This document shows positions 25,603 through 34,615 of a stretch of DNA of 64,000 nt, in pieces. The notes under the pieces are model-generated. The model worked only from the letters and a program-made list of their open reading frames with translations, ran no database searches and was not told the DNA's origin. This stretch comes from Sporobacter sp963677825 (lineage in GTDB: Bacteria; Bacillota; Clostridia; Oscillospirales; Oscillospiraceae), in NCBI GenBank assembly GCA_963677825.2, contig CAXXEF010000001.1:434001-498000 (forward strand), in the 5' to 3' direction. Numbering within the stretch: the first letter of the stretch is position 1; the number at the start of each line of letters is the position of its first letter. The position numbers and the translations under genes are program-made.

Positions 25603-26865
25603 ATGCGAATATTACTTAAACGGGCTTGTGCAATATGTCTGACGGCGATCCTCCTGGCCACCACTGTCAGCTGCGGCATTTCCCGAGAATACGTCGACGG
25701 ACCGCCCGTTTCGCCGGCCGTCTCGCCGGATGTCTCGGCGTCCGATACGGCGCAGCCGTCGGATCAGCCTTCTGCCGATCCATCACCGTCTGAAGACACG
25801 TCGCCGTCACCGTCACCGTCGTACGCGCCGGAGGACCTCGTGCCGTACAGCGGCGTCGTTGAACATCTGTTCTTCCACCCTGCCATCGCCTATCCCGAGC
25901 TTGCCTTTGACGGCGACGCCAAGGAGCAGGGGCTGGACGAGTACATGGTCACCGTCTCCGAGTACAACAAGATCCTTGAAAGCCTGTATGAAAAAGACTA
26001 TATCCTTGTCGATATGAATGACGTCTGGAAGGAATACACGGATACCGACGGCACGTCTAAGATGGTCAAGTCGACCCTGATGGTTCCCGAAGGCAAGAAA
26101 CCGCTCATTCTCTCGTATGACGATGTTAACTACTACGAGTACATGATCGCCAACGGTTTCCCCTCAAAACTCGTTATTAGAGACGGCGAGCTGTGGAGCT
26201 GGGGTTACGACCCCGACGGCAATGAGGTCTACTCGCAGGATATCGACGCGATTACAATTCTGGACAAATTTGTGCAGGCGCATCCTGACTTCTCCCTGAA
26301 CGGTGCGAAGGGATGCCTATGCCTGACCGGTTACGAAGGCATTCTCGGCTATCGGACAAATAAAGACACCAAAAGCTGGTCGGACGCGCAGGAAGCCAAC
26401 CGTCAGCTGGAAATAACCGCCGTGAAGCCGATCGTCCAGATGCTCAAGGATACCGGCTGGTACTTCGGCTCACATTCCTGGGGACATGTTAATATGAGGA
26501 CGAGCAGCCTCGAAAACGTCAAAGCCGACATGCAGCGCTGGATGGACGAGGTTGGCTCACTCGTCGGCCCTACAAAGCTAATGATTTATCCGTTCGGCGC
26601 GCGGCCGGATAACGGTAACGATGTAACGGAGACAGGTCCGATGTTCAAGTACCTGCAAAGTCTCGGTTTTAGAGTATTTGCGTCTGTCGGTATTGAATCC
26701 TATTCCAAAATCAAAAGCGACATATGCGCCGTCATCTGTGACCGCATGCACGCCGACGGTTATACATTGCGCAACTCCCGGCAACGGTATTTGAAATTTT
26801 ACGATGCTGTCGATGTGTTCGACTACGAATGGCGACCCGACTTTGGTAACACCTGGTACGAATAA
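25603..26865 (+). CDS. Polysaccharide-deacetylase-like lipoprotein
   Basis: A 420-residue surface lipoprotein. The signal (LKRACAICLTAILLATTVSC) ends in a lipobox Cys, followed by a Pro/Ser/Asp-rich spacer of about 45 residues. The main domain has a NodB-like start, LILSYDDVNYYEYM with the Asp of motif 1, and SHSWGHVNM, the His-Ser-x-x-His metal motif 2 of carbohydrate esterase family 4. Spacing between them is longer than usual. I infer a peptidoglycan or polysaccharide deacetylase that may be atypical. The ATG follows AGGTGA. It is convergent with an ABC exporter. Confidence 0.75.
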   Translation: MRILLKRACAICLTAILLATTVSCGISREYVDGPPVSPAVSPDVSASDTAQPSDQPSADPSPSEDTSPSPSPSYAPEDLVPYSGVVEHLFFHPAIAYPELAFDGDAKEQGLDEYMVTVSEYNKILESLYEKDYILVDMNDVWKEYTDTDGTSKMVKSTLMVPEGKKPLILSYDDVNYYEYMIANGFPSKLVIRDGELWSWGYDPDGNEVYSQDIDAITILDKFVQAHPDFSLNGAKGCLCLTGYEGILGYRTNKDTKSWSDAQEANRQLEITAVKPIVQMLKDTGWYFGSHSWGHVNMRTSSLENVKADMQRWMDEVGSLVGPTKLMIYPFGARPDNGNDVTETGPMFKYLQSLGFRVFASVGIESYSKIKSDICAVICDRMHADGYTLRNSRQRYLKFYDAVDVFDYEWRPDFGNTWYE

Positions 26866-26880
26866 ATACACCTAAAGCGA

Positions 26881-26914
26881 AGGCTTCCGGATCACAAATC
26901 CGGAAGCCTTTTTG
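26881..26914 (+). terminator. Terminator after the deacetylase-like gene
   Basis: AGGCTTCCGGAT pairs with ATCCGGAAGCCT around a five-base loop, then TTTTTG. Confidence 0.88.
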
Positions 26915-26926
26915 TTTATGCATATC

Positions 26927-28687
26927 TTAGAACAGATCCATCGTCTGTGTCTCGGTGCTTTGCAAACTGTACGTGTGCTGATACAGCCCGCCGAGCGCCA
27001 TCAGCGTATCGTGCGTGCCGCGCTCAACGATCTCGCCGTCTCGAATGACGAGGATCAAATCGGCGTTTCGGATTGTCGACAAGCGGTGCGCGATGGCGAT
27101 GATCGTATTGTGCCCGGCCAGCTCGTCAATCGAGCGCTGGATCATACGCTCCGTCTGCGCGTCGACAGACGATGTCGCCTCATCGAGGATGAGTACCGGC
27201 GCGCCGCAGATAACGGCGCGTGCAATCGCGATGCGCTGTTTCTGTCCGCCGGAGAGCTTGACGCCACGCTCGCCCGTCACGGTATCGTAGCCGTCGGGCA
27301 TGCTTAAAATGTCTTCGTGAATGCGCGCGATCTGCGCGGCCTTGATGACATCCGCTTGCGTAGCGTCCGATCTGGCAAACGCAATATTTTCAGCGATTGT
27401 TGCGTTGAATAAGAATGTGTCCTGCGGTACGTAGGCGATGCATTTGCGCAGGCTCTCCAGCGTGATATCGCGCAGATCGTGTCCGTCGAGACGCACAGCG
27501 CCGGATACAGGGTCGTACAGCCGGGCGGCGAGCTTGACAAGCGTCGTCTTCCCGACGCCGGTCGGCCCGACAAGCGCTACAAATTGACCGGGCTTGACGT
27601 CAAAGCTGATGTTTTTGAGCACCGGCGCATCTGACGTATACGAAAAGCCGACGTTTTCAAATGTAATCGCGCCGTCGCAGCCGTCAAGCTCAACGGCGCC
27701 TTCTTCTGTTTGGATTTCGACGGGCGTATCGATGATCTCCATCACGCGCTCGGCGCCGGCAATCGCCTGCTGCGCCTGCTCCAGAAGATTCATCATCGTG
27801 GTGATCGGTGCGTAGAAAAGCGTCAGGTACAATAAAAACCCGATGACGTATGAGATCGAAATCTGATTTCTGTACGCCAGATATCCGCCGACACCCATCA
27901 CGATCACGGAACCGATCGCTGTCAACAGCTCGATCGACGGCATAAAATAGGAGGCTTTGAACAGGCTTTTAAGAATGTGATACGTGTAGTCGGCCGCTTT
28001 TTCGCGTACTTTCTTCTCCTGCCGCTTTTCCTGACCGAATGCCCGGACTTCCTGAATACCGGCAAAACTATCGTGCAGGCGCGCATTAAGCCCGCCAAGC
28101 GAATTTTGCGCATTTCGGAAATACGGTCGGATATATTTCATGAACGTATAGCTCAATATGATGATGATCGGAATCGGGATGCAGGTTAAAAGGGCGAGTT
28201 TGGCGTTCATGATGAATAGAATCGTCATAACGCCGCCGAACGTCAATATCGCCGACGCACCCTCCGGCAGAATATGTGCGTAGAGCATCTCGAACATCGC
28301 CGTGTCATTGACGACGCGGCTCATCAAATCGCCCGTCTGTGCTTTGGAGAAATAGTCGGCAGTAAACGTCTGCATTTTGGCGTACACTTTAACGCGTACC
28401 GACTCAACGATATGCCACGCGCCCTTGTGGGCGATCCGATTGGCAAAAAATCGGAAGACGGCGCGTAAAATAAAAATACCGAGCAGTAACCAAGTGAGCA
28501 TCAGCAGATGCCGGAACGATTCGTCTGTCAGCCCTGTTTCCATTTCGGCGACGATGAGCGTCTGGATTCTGGGTCCAGCCAGTGTCAGGCTCGTCATCAG
28601 CAGTGTAAAAAAGCCTGCAGTAATCAGCAGCCACTTATGCTCTGCTGCTTCCTTTGTAATACGCCATAGTATTTTCACGAATTTCAT
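26927..28687 (-). CDS. ABC exporter half-transporter (membrane plus ATPase domain)
   Basis: A 586-residue fused exporter. Residues 1-320 hold six membrane segments of the MsbA/LmrA type. Residues 335-586 hold the ATPase with GPTGVGKTT (Walker A), VPQDTFLFNATIAENI (Q loop), VKLSGGQKQR (signature), VLILDEATSSVD (Walker B and D loop) and AHRLST (H loop). As only one gene is present, it should act as a homodimer. Substrate cannot be told; multidrug or lipid export is common. It has no fused peptidase. Confidence 0.9.
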   Translation of the reverse strand: MKFVKILWRITKEAAEHKWLLITAGFFTLLMTSLTLAGPRIQTLIVAEMETGLTDESFRHLLMLTWLLLGIFILRAVFRFFANRIAHKGAWHIVESVRVKVYAKMQTFTADYFSKAQTGDLMSRVVNDTAMFEMLYAHILPEGASAILTFGGVMTILFIMNAKLALLTCIPIPIIIILSYTFMKYIRPYFRNAQNSLGGLNARLHDSFAGIQEVRAFGQEKRQEKKVREKAADYTYHILKSLFKASYFMPSIELLTAIGSVIVMGVGGYLAYRNQISISYVIGFLLYLTLFYAPITTMMNLLEQAQQAIAGAERVMEIIDTPVEIQTEEGAVELDGCDGAITFENVGFSYTSDAPVLKNISFDVKPGQFVALVGPTGVGKTTLVKLAARLYDPVSGAVRLDGHDLRDITLESLRKCIAYVPQDTFLFNATIAENIAFARSDATQADVIKAAQIARIHEDILSMPDGYDTVTGERGVKLSGGQKQRIAIARAVICGAPVLILDEATSSVDAQTERMIQRSIDELAGHNTIIAIAHRLSTIRNADLILVIRDGEIVERGTHDTLMALGGLYQHTYSLQSTETQTMDLF

Positions 28688-28771
28688 CCTTTGTCGATTT
28701 TTTGTCTATTGTACAGCACCAGTGAGACGATGTCGACGTTTGTTTCAATATTTTTCTAGGAGTACACAGCG

Positions 28772-28801
28772 TAAAAACCGGCGGACATATTGTCCGCCGG
28801 T
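28772..28801 (-). terminator. Terminator after the flavodoxin-fold gene
   Basis: ACCGGCGGACA pairs perfectly with TGTCCGCCGGT, with TTTTT after it on the minus strand. Confidence 0.82.
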
Positions 28802-28825
28802 CGATGCAATCCGTTCAAACGTGCT

Positions 28826-29446
28826 TTACAGTCCGTCGTGGAAGCTGGTGATCACGCGCGGCTCGTCGAGCGGCTGCGGGCCGCTGCCGGCAGCGATCGA
28901 TTCAAGCAGCCACGCCATATTCGCGCCAAGCGTGCGCATCGTCTGCAGGCCTTCTTTATCCTTAAGGACATGCTCGGGCGCAAAGCCGTGTACCGAGTTC
29001 CAGTATTTCGAGGCGACAATCGGCATCTGCATGATCGTAAAGTACTTGTTGATGCGGTCAAAAGTCGCCGATGCGCCGCCGCGGCGGCAGCTGACGACGG
29101 CAGCGCCGGGTTTATACCACATCTTCGCGCCGGACGAAATGAAGACACGGTCGAGCAGCGCGCACAGCGCCCCGTTGGCGCCGGCGAAATAGACGGGCGT
29201 ACCGATGACGATGCCGTCGGCCTCGGCCATGAGCGCCGCCATCTCGTTGCAGACGTCGTCGTCAAAAACACATCTGCCGAGCTCCGCGCATTTGCGGCAG
29301 GCCGTGCAGCCGTAAACAGCTTTTGTGCCGATGTTGAATATCTGTGTATCGATCCCCTTTTGTTCCAACACGCCGGCGACCTCTTTGAGCGCTGTGTAGG
29401 TGCAGCCCTCTTTATGCGGGCTGCCGTTGATGAGCAGAACTTTCAT
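28826..29446 (-). CDS. Flavodoxin-fold NADPH-dependent FMN reductase-like protein
   Basis: A 206-residue flavoprotein. The start VLLINGSPHKEGCTYTAL is the FMN phosphate loop of the iron-sulfur flavoprotein and FMN reductase family. GCTACRKCAELGRC gives a Cys cluster after residue 45, and IVIGTPVYFAGANGALCALLDR is the second FMN-contact block. The Cys cluster suggests an iron-sulfur or redox site. Physiological partner unknown. No close operon neighbour shares its direction except spoIIR 95 bases upstream, behind a terminator. Confidence 0.82.
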   Translation of the reverse strand: MKVLLINGSPHKEGCTYTALKEVAGVLEQKGIDTQIFNIGTKAVYGCTACRKCAELGRCVFDDDVCNEMAALMAEADGIVIGTPVYFAGANGALCALLDRVFISSGAKMWYKPGAAVVSCRRGGASATFDRINKYFTIMQMPIVASKYWNSVHGFAPEHVLKDKEGLQTMRTLGANMAWLLESIAAGSGPQPLDEPRVITSFHDGL

Positions 29447-29500
29447 CCAAACATTCCTTTCTTGCCATATTAATAATGTTTGATATTATCATACAACAAG

Positions 29501-29534
29501 AAAAAGCCGCACGCAATGAAGCGTGCGGCTTTTT
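29501..29534. terminator. Terminator between spoIIR and the flavodoxin gene
   Basis: AAAAAGCCGCACGC pairs with GCGTGCGGCTTTTT with a six-base loop. It is flanked by A and T runs and works in both directions. Confidence 0.85.
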
Positions 29535-29541
29535 TATTCTT

Positions 29542-30156
29542 TTACTTTCTTCCAAATCCAAAGAATTCTCTGAAGAATTCCAGTATTTCGAGCGTTTTAA
29601 ATTTAATTTCATATTCCGGCCCGTCCGATGTTATCAAACGAATCTCGTCCGTCGTCAGTCCGGCAGCGAGATCGCTTTCGTCCAGCGCCGTACCGAGGCA
29701 CATGGGCGGAAAGATGACGCACCACCAGTTATGTCCGCCGCCCTCGCCGATGACAATACGCAGCGACGTGTACGTCCCGGCCGGCAGGCTGAATGTGTCG
29801 TAGTCGCGCGTCGGATACTCCTCCAGCCCGATCTCCGCCGTGACGGCATAGTCGTACCCTTCATCGCTGACGACAGCTTTTCCGGCAGCCGTCAGCTTGT
29901 TAATCTGCTCACTGAGCATCTCTCCGGCTTCATCGCGGTCGGTGATGCCGTCGAGCAGTTCCGACGCGGTATCCAGCACCGCGTCGCGGACTTTGAGCTT
30001 GAGCGCCTGATCGGCGTCTGAATCGGAATGGGCAATCACATGCAGCCGGATGAGCTTGTCGGACAAGTTTTGCTGCTGACGCGTCAGCCCCGCACCAAAC
30101 ACAAAAGTCAAAACGAGCGCGGCGATGAGCGCCAGCTCCCATTTCTTCAGTTTCAT
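29542..30156 (-). CDS. spoIIR: Stage II sporulation protein R
   Basis: SpoIIR is the forespore signal, secreted to the intermembrane space, that triggers SpoIIGA to process pro-sigma-E in the mother cell. The 204-residue protein starts with a membrane/signal helix (ALIAALVLTFVFGAGL) and has DKLIRLHVIAHSDSDADQ, LKLKVRDAVLD and GHNWWCVIFPPMC, all diagnostic of SpoIIR. GGAGG precedes the ATG. A forespore-type promoter is visible upstream, in addition to possible readthrough from ispE. Confidence 0.94.
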   Translation of the reverse strand: MKLKKWELALIAALVLTFVFGAGLTRQQQNLSDKLIRLHVIAHSDSDADQALKLKVRDAVLDTASELLDGITDRDEAGEMLSEQINKLTAAGKAVVSDEGYDYAVTAEIGLEEYPTRDYDTFSLPAGTYTSLRIVIGEGGGHNWWCVIFPPMCLGTALDESDLAAGLTTDEIRLITSDGPEYEIKFKTLEILEFFREFFGFGRK

Positions 30157-30190
30157 AAGTAAAAATCCTCCGTTGACTTGGCTTTACTGC

Positions 30191-30220
30191 CATTATCGAC
30201 GGAGAATTCGTTTTTTAAAC
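30191..30220 (-). promoter_or_regulatory. Candidate sigma-F (forespore) promoter for spoIIR
   Basis: On the minus strand GTTTA (like GYATA), a 15-base spacer, then GTCGATAATG, which fits GGnnAnAnTR at six of seven fixed positions. The distance to the start is about 35 bases, as for forespore genes. Confidence 0.45.
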
Positions 30221-30240
30221 ATTTGACGCTTCTGCAGCTT

Positions 30241-31113
30241 TCAAACTTCCAATTTTCCGACTGGCTCGGTCAAATAACATTCCTTGTATGTCTGATTGAG
30301 TTCATCATACGCCGCGCGCGCGGCGTCTTCATCGTCAAATAGGCCGAAAACCGCCGAGCCGGTACCGGTCATGACGGCGCCGAGCGACGCATTGTCCAGT
30401 AGGCATTGCTTGATCTCGTCGATGGCACTCGTACCCTTGGGCAGTACATCTTCAAACACGTTGTACATGCGTCGCGCGATTTTCCCGACGTTACGATCGC
30501 CGAGTGCTTCTATAATACTGTCTGTATTGGGCCTCAGGCGAATCTTATCGACGTTGATTTTAGAAAACAGCTCCGGCGTCGATATCGCAAACGCCGGTTT
30601 ACAGATGACAATATGGCAGTCACAGAGCGGCGGCAGGTCGGTCAGCACCTCTCCCCTGCCTTCAGCAAGCGCCGTGCCGCCCGCGACGCAAAACGGTACG
30701 TCGGACCCAATCTCTTCAGCCAGCTTTTGCAGTGTTTCGAGACGGAGCCCCGTGGCATGCAATTCGTTTAGTGCGCGCAATACAGCGGCGCCGTCCGTGC
30801 TGCCACCGCCGAGCCCGGCGCATACAGGAATTTGCTTTTCGATATTAATCGACGTGTGGTAGCCCGTAATGCCGGTATGCGCGTAATAAACCGACGCCGC
30901 GCGCGCGGCGATGTTCCGGTCGTCGCACGGTAGATACCGGAGATCGGTGCGCACGGATATACCGTCTCCCTTTTTGACAGCAACAGCAATCGCGTCATGC
31001 AACGCGACGGATTGCATGATCATGCGCATATTGTGATACCCGTCGTCCATGCGTGAGACAATATCAATCGACAGGTTGATTTTTGCGTAGGCTTTGACGT
31101 TAATTTTCATCAT
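30241..31113 (-). CDS. ispE: 4-diphosphocytidyl-2-C-methyl-D-erythritol kinase
   Basis: IspE phosphorylates CDP-methylerythritol in the non-mevalonate isoprenoid pathway. The 290-residue GHMP kinase has KAYAKINLSIDIVSRM at the N-terminus, PVCAGLGGGSTDGAAVLRAL as the ATP loop, GSDVPFC, and C-terminal VMTGTGSAVFGLF. Length is normal. The start after the apgM stop is a double ATG (31113/31110), with only a weak ribosome site, so translational coupling to apgM is likely. Confidence 0.93.
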   Translation of the reverse strand: MMKINVKAYAKINLSIDIVSRMDDGYHNMRMIMQSVALHDAIAVAVKKGDGISVRTDLRYLPCDDRNIAARAASVYYAHTGITGYHTSINIEKQIPVCAGLGGGSTDGAAVLRALNELHATGLRLETLQKLAEEIGSDVPFCVAGGTALAEGRGEVLTDLPPLCDCHIVICKPAFAISTPELFSKINVDKIRLRPNTDSIIEALGDRNVGKIARRMYNVFEDVLPKGTSAIDEIKQCLLDNASLGAVMTGTGSAVFGLFDDEDAARAAYDELNQTYKECYLTEPVGKLEV

Positions 31114-31114
31114 A

Positions 31115-32344
31115 TTACCGCTCAAACAGCATGTCCATCAGCTTTGTACCCGGATCAACATATACGCCGGACTGTGCCTGCGATTCGGTGTATCGCAGAC
31201 CCGTCGCGTTGTCTTCGGCGCTGTCGTATAGCACAAACGGGACGGGATCGCCGTCGTGACCGCGCGTCGAGGTGAGCGTTTTATGGTCGGACAACAGCAG
31301 CAGCCGATACGCCGTACCGGACGATGCGAGCTTCTCCGTCAGCGGCTTCATTGCGCGGCTGTCCAGCCACTCAATCGCCTGCAGCTTGCCGTCGAGATCA
31401 CCGTTGTGCGTGCATTCGTCGGGCGCTTCGATGTGTACAGCCACAAAATCGTGCGTTTCAAGCGACGACACGGCCGCGTCGACCTTGCCTTCAAAGTTTG
31501 TATCAAGCTCGCCCGTCGCGCCCGGGACGGTAACGATGTCGAGCCCGGCAAGCGCGGCGATACCATGGCACAGCGGCACGGCGGAAACGACAGCGCCCGT
31601 CTTGCCGTATTTTTCGGCAAACGGCGTGAGCGCCACAGCTGTTCCCTCCGCCCAGAACCACACGCCGTTTGCCGGCATTTTACCGTCGGCACGGCGCTTT
31701 TCATTAATCGGATGATGATCCAGAACCGTGTGCGCCTTGCGCATCAGCGCCTCAAGCACACCGGCGTTTTCGCAACCGGTCGGCAATAGCGGACCAACCG
31801 CCTCGCCGAGATGATCATGCGGCGGCGCCAGCACAAGGCCTTGAATATCCGCTTTTTTCTGAACGGCGATGTGCCGGAACGACGACGATGCATGGACGAT
31901 CAGCCCCGCCGCGTCTGCCATCACCTTAAATTCAGGATCGGCAAACAGCGCATGGATAAGCGCGTCGGATTCGTCGCCCTCGATGGAGCCTGCAGAATGC
32001 GACAAGAGCTTACGCTGCTCAAACGGTAAATCGCCGTCTTCACAGGTAATCATGTTGCAGCGATACGCCGCATCGCCCGGTGACAGGCGGATACCGCTGG
32101 CGGCGGCCTCGATCGGCGCGCGGCCGGTATAATAGACGTTCGGGTCATAGCCGAAGATCGACAAGATCGCCGTGTCGCTGCCGGCCGGCAGGCCGCGCGG
32201 TACAGTAAGGACACTGCCAAGCGTCCCGCGCGACGCAAGTGCGTCGATCGTCGGGATGCTGGCGTAATCCAGCGGCGTCTTGCCGCCGAGTGAATCGACG
32301 GGATTGTCGGCCATGCCGTCGCCGATGACGAGTATGTATTTCAT
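31115..32344 (-). CDS. apgM: Cofactor-independent phosphoglycerate mutase, ApgM type
   Basis: It interconverts 3- and 2-phosphoglycerate. The 409-residue alkaline-phosphatase-fold protein starts KYILVIGDGMADNPVDSLGG, has GLPAGSDTAILSIFGYDP with the catalytic Ser, HIEAPDECTHNGD, and LLLSDHKTL with the metal ligands. This is the archaeal-type enzyme, distinct from GpmI, and common in anaerobic Firmicutes. It sits between an aminotransferase and ispE in the same direction with short gaps. Confidence 0.92.
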   Translation of the reverse strand: MKYILVIGDGMADNPVDSLGGKTPLDYASIPTIDALASRGTLGSVLTVPRGLPAGSDTAILSIFGYDPNVYYTGRAPIEAAASGIRLSPGDAAYRCNMITCEDGDLPFEQRKLLSHSAGSIEGDESDALIHALFADPEFKVMADAAGLIVHASSSFRHIAVQKKADIQGLVLAPPHDHLGEAVGPLLPTGCENAGVLEALMRKAHTVLDHHPINEKRRADGKMPANGVWFWAEGTAVALTPFAEKYGKTGAVVSAVPLCHGIAALAGLDIVTVPGATGELDTNFEGKVDAAVSSLETHDFVAVHIEAPDECTHNGDLDGKLQAIEWLDSRAMKPLTEKLASSGTAYRLLLLSDHKTLTSTRGHDGDPVPFVLYDSAEDNATGLRYTESQAQSGVYVDPGTKLMDMLFER

Positions 32345-32377
32345 GATGCGCTCCTCACTGCTGACGACAGCCGATAT

Positions 32378-33544
32378 CTATAAACGTTTAAGAAATTGAT
32401 CCAATCGGTTAAGCGCCTCGGTAATGTTTTCAATCGACGAGGCATAGCACATACGCACAAAGCCCTCACCGCTTGTCCCAAACGCGTCACCCGGAATGAC
32501 CGCGACCTTTTCTTCGATCAGAAAACGCTCGCAAAATTCCTCGGAGCTCAGCCCTGTTTTTTGGATGCTTGGGAACATATAAAACGCGCCCTTTGGCTCG
32601 AAGCATTCAATATCGAGCGAACGCAGACCGTCAAGCAGGTAGCGTCGGCGGTGATCGTAATCGCGGCGCATATAATCGACGTCGTCGTCGCCTTCTTTAA
32701 TGGCTTGGATGGCGGCGTACTGGCTTGTCGTCGGCGCAGACATGATGGCATACTGGTGAATCTTGAGCATCTGCGTGATAATCTCGGCCGGTCCACAGAC
32801 GTAGCCCATCCGCCAGCCGGTCATCGCGTGGCTTTTTGAAAACCCGCTGACAACGATCGTACGCTCGGGCATGTCGGGGATGTTCGCCAGCGAGACGTGT
32901 GTCTGCCCATAAGTCAGCTCGGCATAAATCTCGTCGGACAGCACCATGATGTCGGTGCCGCGCAAAACGTCGGCGATGGCCTCAAGATCGGCGCGTTCCA
33001 TGATACCGCCCGTCGGATTACACGGGTATGGCAGGATCAGGAGCTTCGTTTTCGGCGTGATGGCCGCCTTAAGCTCGTCCGCCGTCAGCCGGAACTCGTT
33101 TTCCGCCTTCGTCTCGACAAATACGGGCGTACCGCACGCCAACTGCGTGATCGGCCCGTAACAGACGAACGACGGCACCGGTATGATAACCTCTTCGCCG
33201 GGATTGACGAGCGCGCGGACGGCCAGGTCAATCGCCTCGCTGCCGCCGACCGTGATGATGATCTGTGATTTATAATCAAAATGGAGACCGAAGCGGCGTT
33301 GTTGATAGGCGGCAATCTCGCGGCGCAGCCGCGTCAGTCCGGCGTTGCCGGTGTATTTTGTGTAGCCCTTCTCTAACGACAAAATGCCCGCATCCCGGAT
33401 ATGCCAGGGCGTGACGAAATCCGGTTCGCCGATGCCGAGCGAAATCGCGTCGTCCATCTCTTCCAGTATGTCAAAAAACCGCCGGATACCGGACGGTTTA
33501 AGGCTTTTAACGTTGTTGCTGAGTAAACAGGTATAATCGATCAT
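32378..33544 (-). CDS. Class I/II PLP-dependent aminotransferase
   Basis: A 388-residue fold-type I enzyme. It has SLGIGEPDFVTP, YTKYTGNAGL, PYPCNPTGG, DEIYAELTYG and the PLP-lysine motif SGFSKSHAMTGWRMGY, ending with the arginine in GEGFVRMCYA. Aspartate, aromatic or branched amino acids are all possible substrates. It overlaps the Lrp-type regulator by four bases (ATGA), so the regulator probably controls or responds to its substrate. Confidence 0.9.
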   Translation of the reverse strand: MIDYTCLLSNNVKSLKPSGIRRFFDILEEMDDAISLGIGEPDFVTPWHIRDAGILSLEKGYTKYTGNAGLTRLRREIAAYQQRRFGLHFDYKSQIIITVGGSEAIDLAVRALVNPGEEVIIPVPSFVCYGPITQLACGTPVFVETKAENEFRLTADELKAAITPKTKLLILPYPCNPTGGIMERADLEAIADVLRGTDIMVLSDEIYAELTYGQTHVSLANIPDMPERTIVVSGFSKSHAMTGWRMGYVCGPAEIITQMLKIHQYAIMSAPTTSQYAAIQAIKEGDDDVDYMRRDYDHRRRYLLDGLRSLDIECFEPKGAFYMFPSIQKTGLSSEEFCERFLIEEKVAVIPGDAFGTSGEGFVRMCYASSIENITEALNRLDQFLKRL

Positions 33545-34020
33545 ACGAAAAACATCCTATCTTCTTGCTCAGTGGAGCTGCCGAACACACAGCCTTTATC
33601 TTTATATTTTTTTAGTATGAAGTGCGTCGCCGTACCTGTGACGCCTTCGAGCGCTGCCAGCCGCGCGTAGACGAACTGCGCAACTTCTTTGATGGACCGC
33701 GCCGTCAGGTAGACCGCTAAATCGAAGTCGCCCGACATGAGGTAGACGCTGTCGACCTCGTCGTACTGATATATGCGTTCGGCGAGGCGGTCAAATCCTT
33801 CACCGCGCTTTGGCGCAATGCTCACTTCAATGAGCGCTGTGACGATATCGTCGGAAACTTTATCCCAGTCGATAAGCGTCATATATTTTAAGATTGTGCC
33901 GTCAGCTTCGCATTGTGCGATGGCCGCCTCAACGTCGGCAACTGCCATACCAAGCATTGTTGCAATCTTCGTACTTGTGAGCTTCGCATCTTTTTCGAGA
34001 AGCTTTAATATTTCATTCAT
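33541..34020 (-). CDS. Lrp/AsnC family regulator
   Basis: A 159-residue protein. The N-terminal winged helix-turn-helix (LEKDAKLTSTKIATMLGM, VEAAIAQCEADGTILKY) is followed by the RAM ligand domain (VDSVYLMSGDFDLAVYL and GVTGTATHFIL). It should bind an amino acid and regulate the coupled aminotransferase. The first helix is short compared with Lrp itself. The C-terminal end is extended by about 15 residues. AGGTTTTGTC precedes the ATG. Confidence 0.88.
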   Translation of the reverse strand: MNEILKLLEKDAKLTSTKIATMLGMAVADVEAAIAQCEADGTILKYMTLIDWDKVSDDIVTALIEVSIAPKRGEGFDRLAERIYQYDEVDSVYLMSGDFDLAVYLTARSIKEVAQFVYARLAALEGVTGTATHFILKKYKDKGCVFGSSTEQEDRMFFV

Positions 34021-34063
34021 GACAAAACCTCCGGCGAAATTTTGGATACTTGAATAATTTTAT

Positions 34064-34092
34064 ATTATACATATCCGGCAGAATTTAATCAA
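34064..34092 (-). promoter_or_regulatory. Promoter for the lrp-aminotransferase-apgM-ispE run
   Basis: On the minus strand TTGATT, 17 bases, TATAAT, about 45 bases before the ATG. An inverted repeat GACGA-AATAG-TCGTC at 34125-34139 upstream could be an autoregulatory site. Confidence 0.65.
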
Positions 34093-34241
34093 ATAATAAT
34101 TTCCGTTAATCGCAGTTAATTCGACGAAATAGTCGTCAATTCGATACCAATTTTTAGTTGAATTCTTTTAACATGGTATTGGTGCATATTTGTCTGGGGT
34201 CACGGTTATATTATAGCCGTAGCATAAAGGAGGAAAGTGCT

Positions 34242-34457
34242 GTGATTATGGATAGAATCGCTCTTGTCCTTGCAATCATAGGCGGTCTTAACTGGGGCTC
34301 AATCGGCTTGTTCAAGTTCGATTTCGTCGCCTATCTTTTTGGCGGACAGCTGTCCTCGGTCAGCAGGGTGATATATACGCTTGTCGGTCTGTCGGCCATC
34401 TGGCTGATTTCGCTGCTATTCCGGGATCGCGAAGTGGAGCACGAAGAGCGCACTTAA
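34242..34457 (+). CDS. DUF378 family small membrane protein
   Basis: A 71-residue protein with two membrane helices. It reads DRIALVLAIIGGLNWGSIGLFKFDFVAYL..., the DUF378 signature INWG/GLF, then a second helix and a charged tail. Function is unknown for the family. The GTG at 34242 was chosen because AGGAGG lies eight bases upstream. The ATG at 34248 would be too far from it. Confidence 0.82.
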   Translation: MIMDRIALVLAIIGGLNWGSIGLFKFDFVAYLFGGQLSSVSRVIYTLVGLSAIWLISLLFRDREVEHEERT

Positions 34458-34459
34458 TC

Positions 34460-34535
34460 GTAACCAGAGGATTAATCCTCTGGTTACATACTGACAGACG
34501 CCCGTCGGCTTGTAAAAGGCTGACGGGCGTCTGTC
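34460..34535 (+). terminator. Two successive hairpins after the DUF378 gene
   Basis: A perfect 28-base palindrome (34460-34487) is followed by GACAGACGCCCGTC...GACGGGCGTCTGTC (34493-34535). The second is followed by a T-rich stretch. Confidence 0.7.
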
Positions 34536-34615
34536 GACCTTTGTCGTTGCTTTTTACCCGCTGATATAGGATAATGTTGGTAAATTAGATTTTCAACAGA
34601 ACGGCGGGATTACAT

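Noticed and set aside
28377..29192. A 271-codon plus-strand frame over the ABC exporter and flavodoxin genes
   Set aside because: It crosses two real genes and a terminator and has no start signals.
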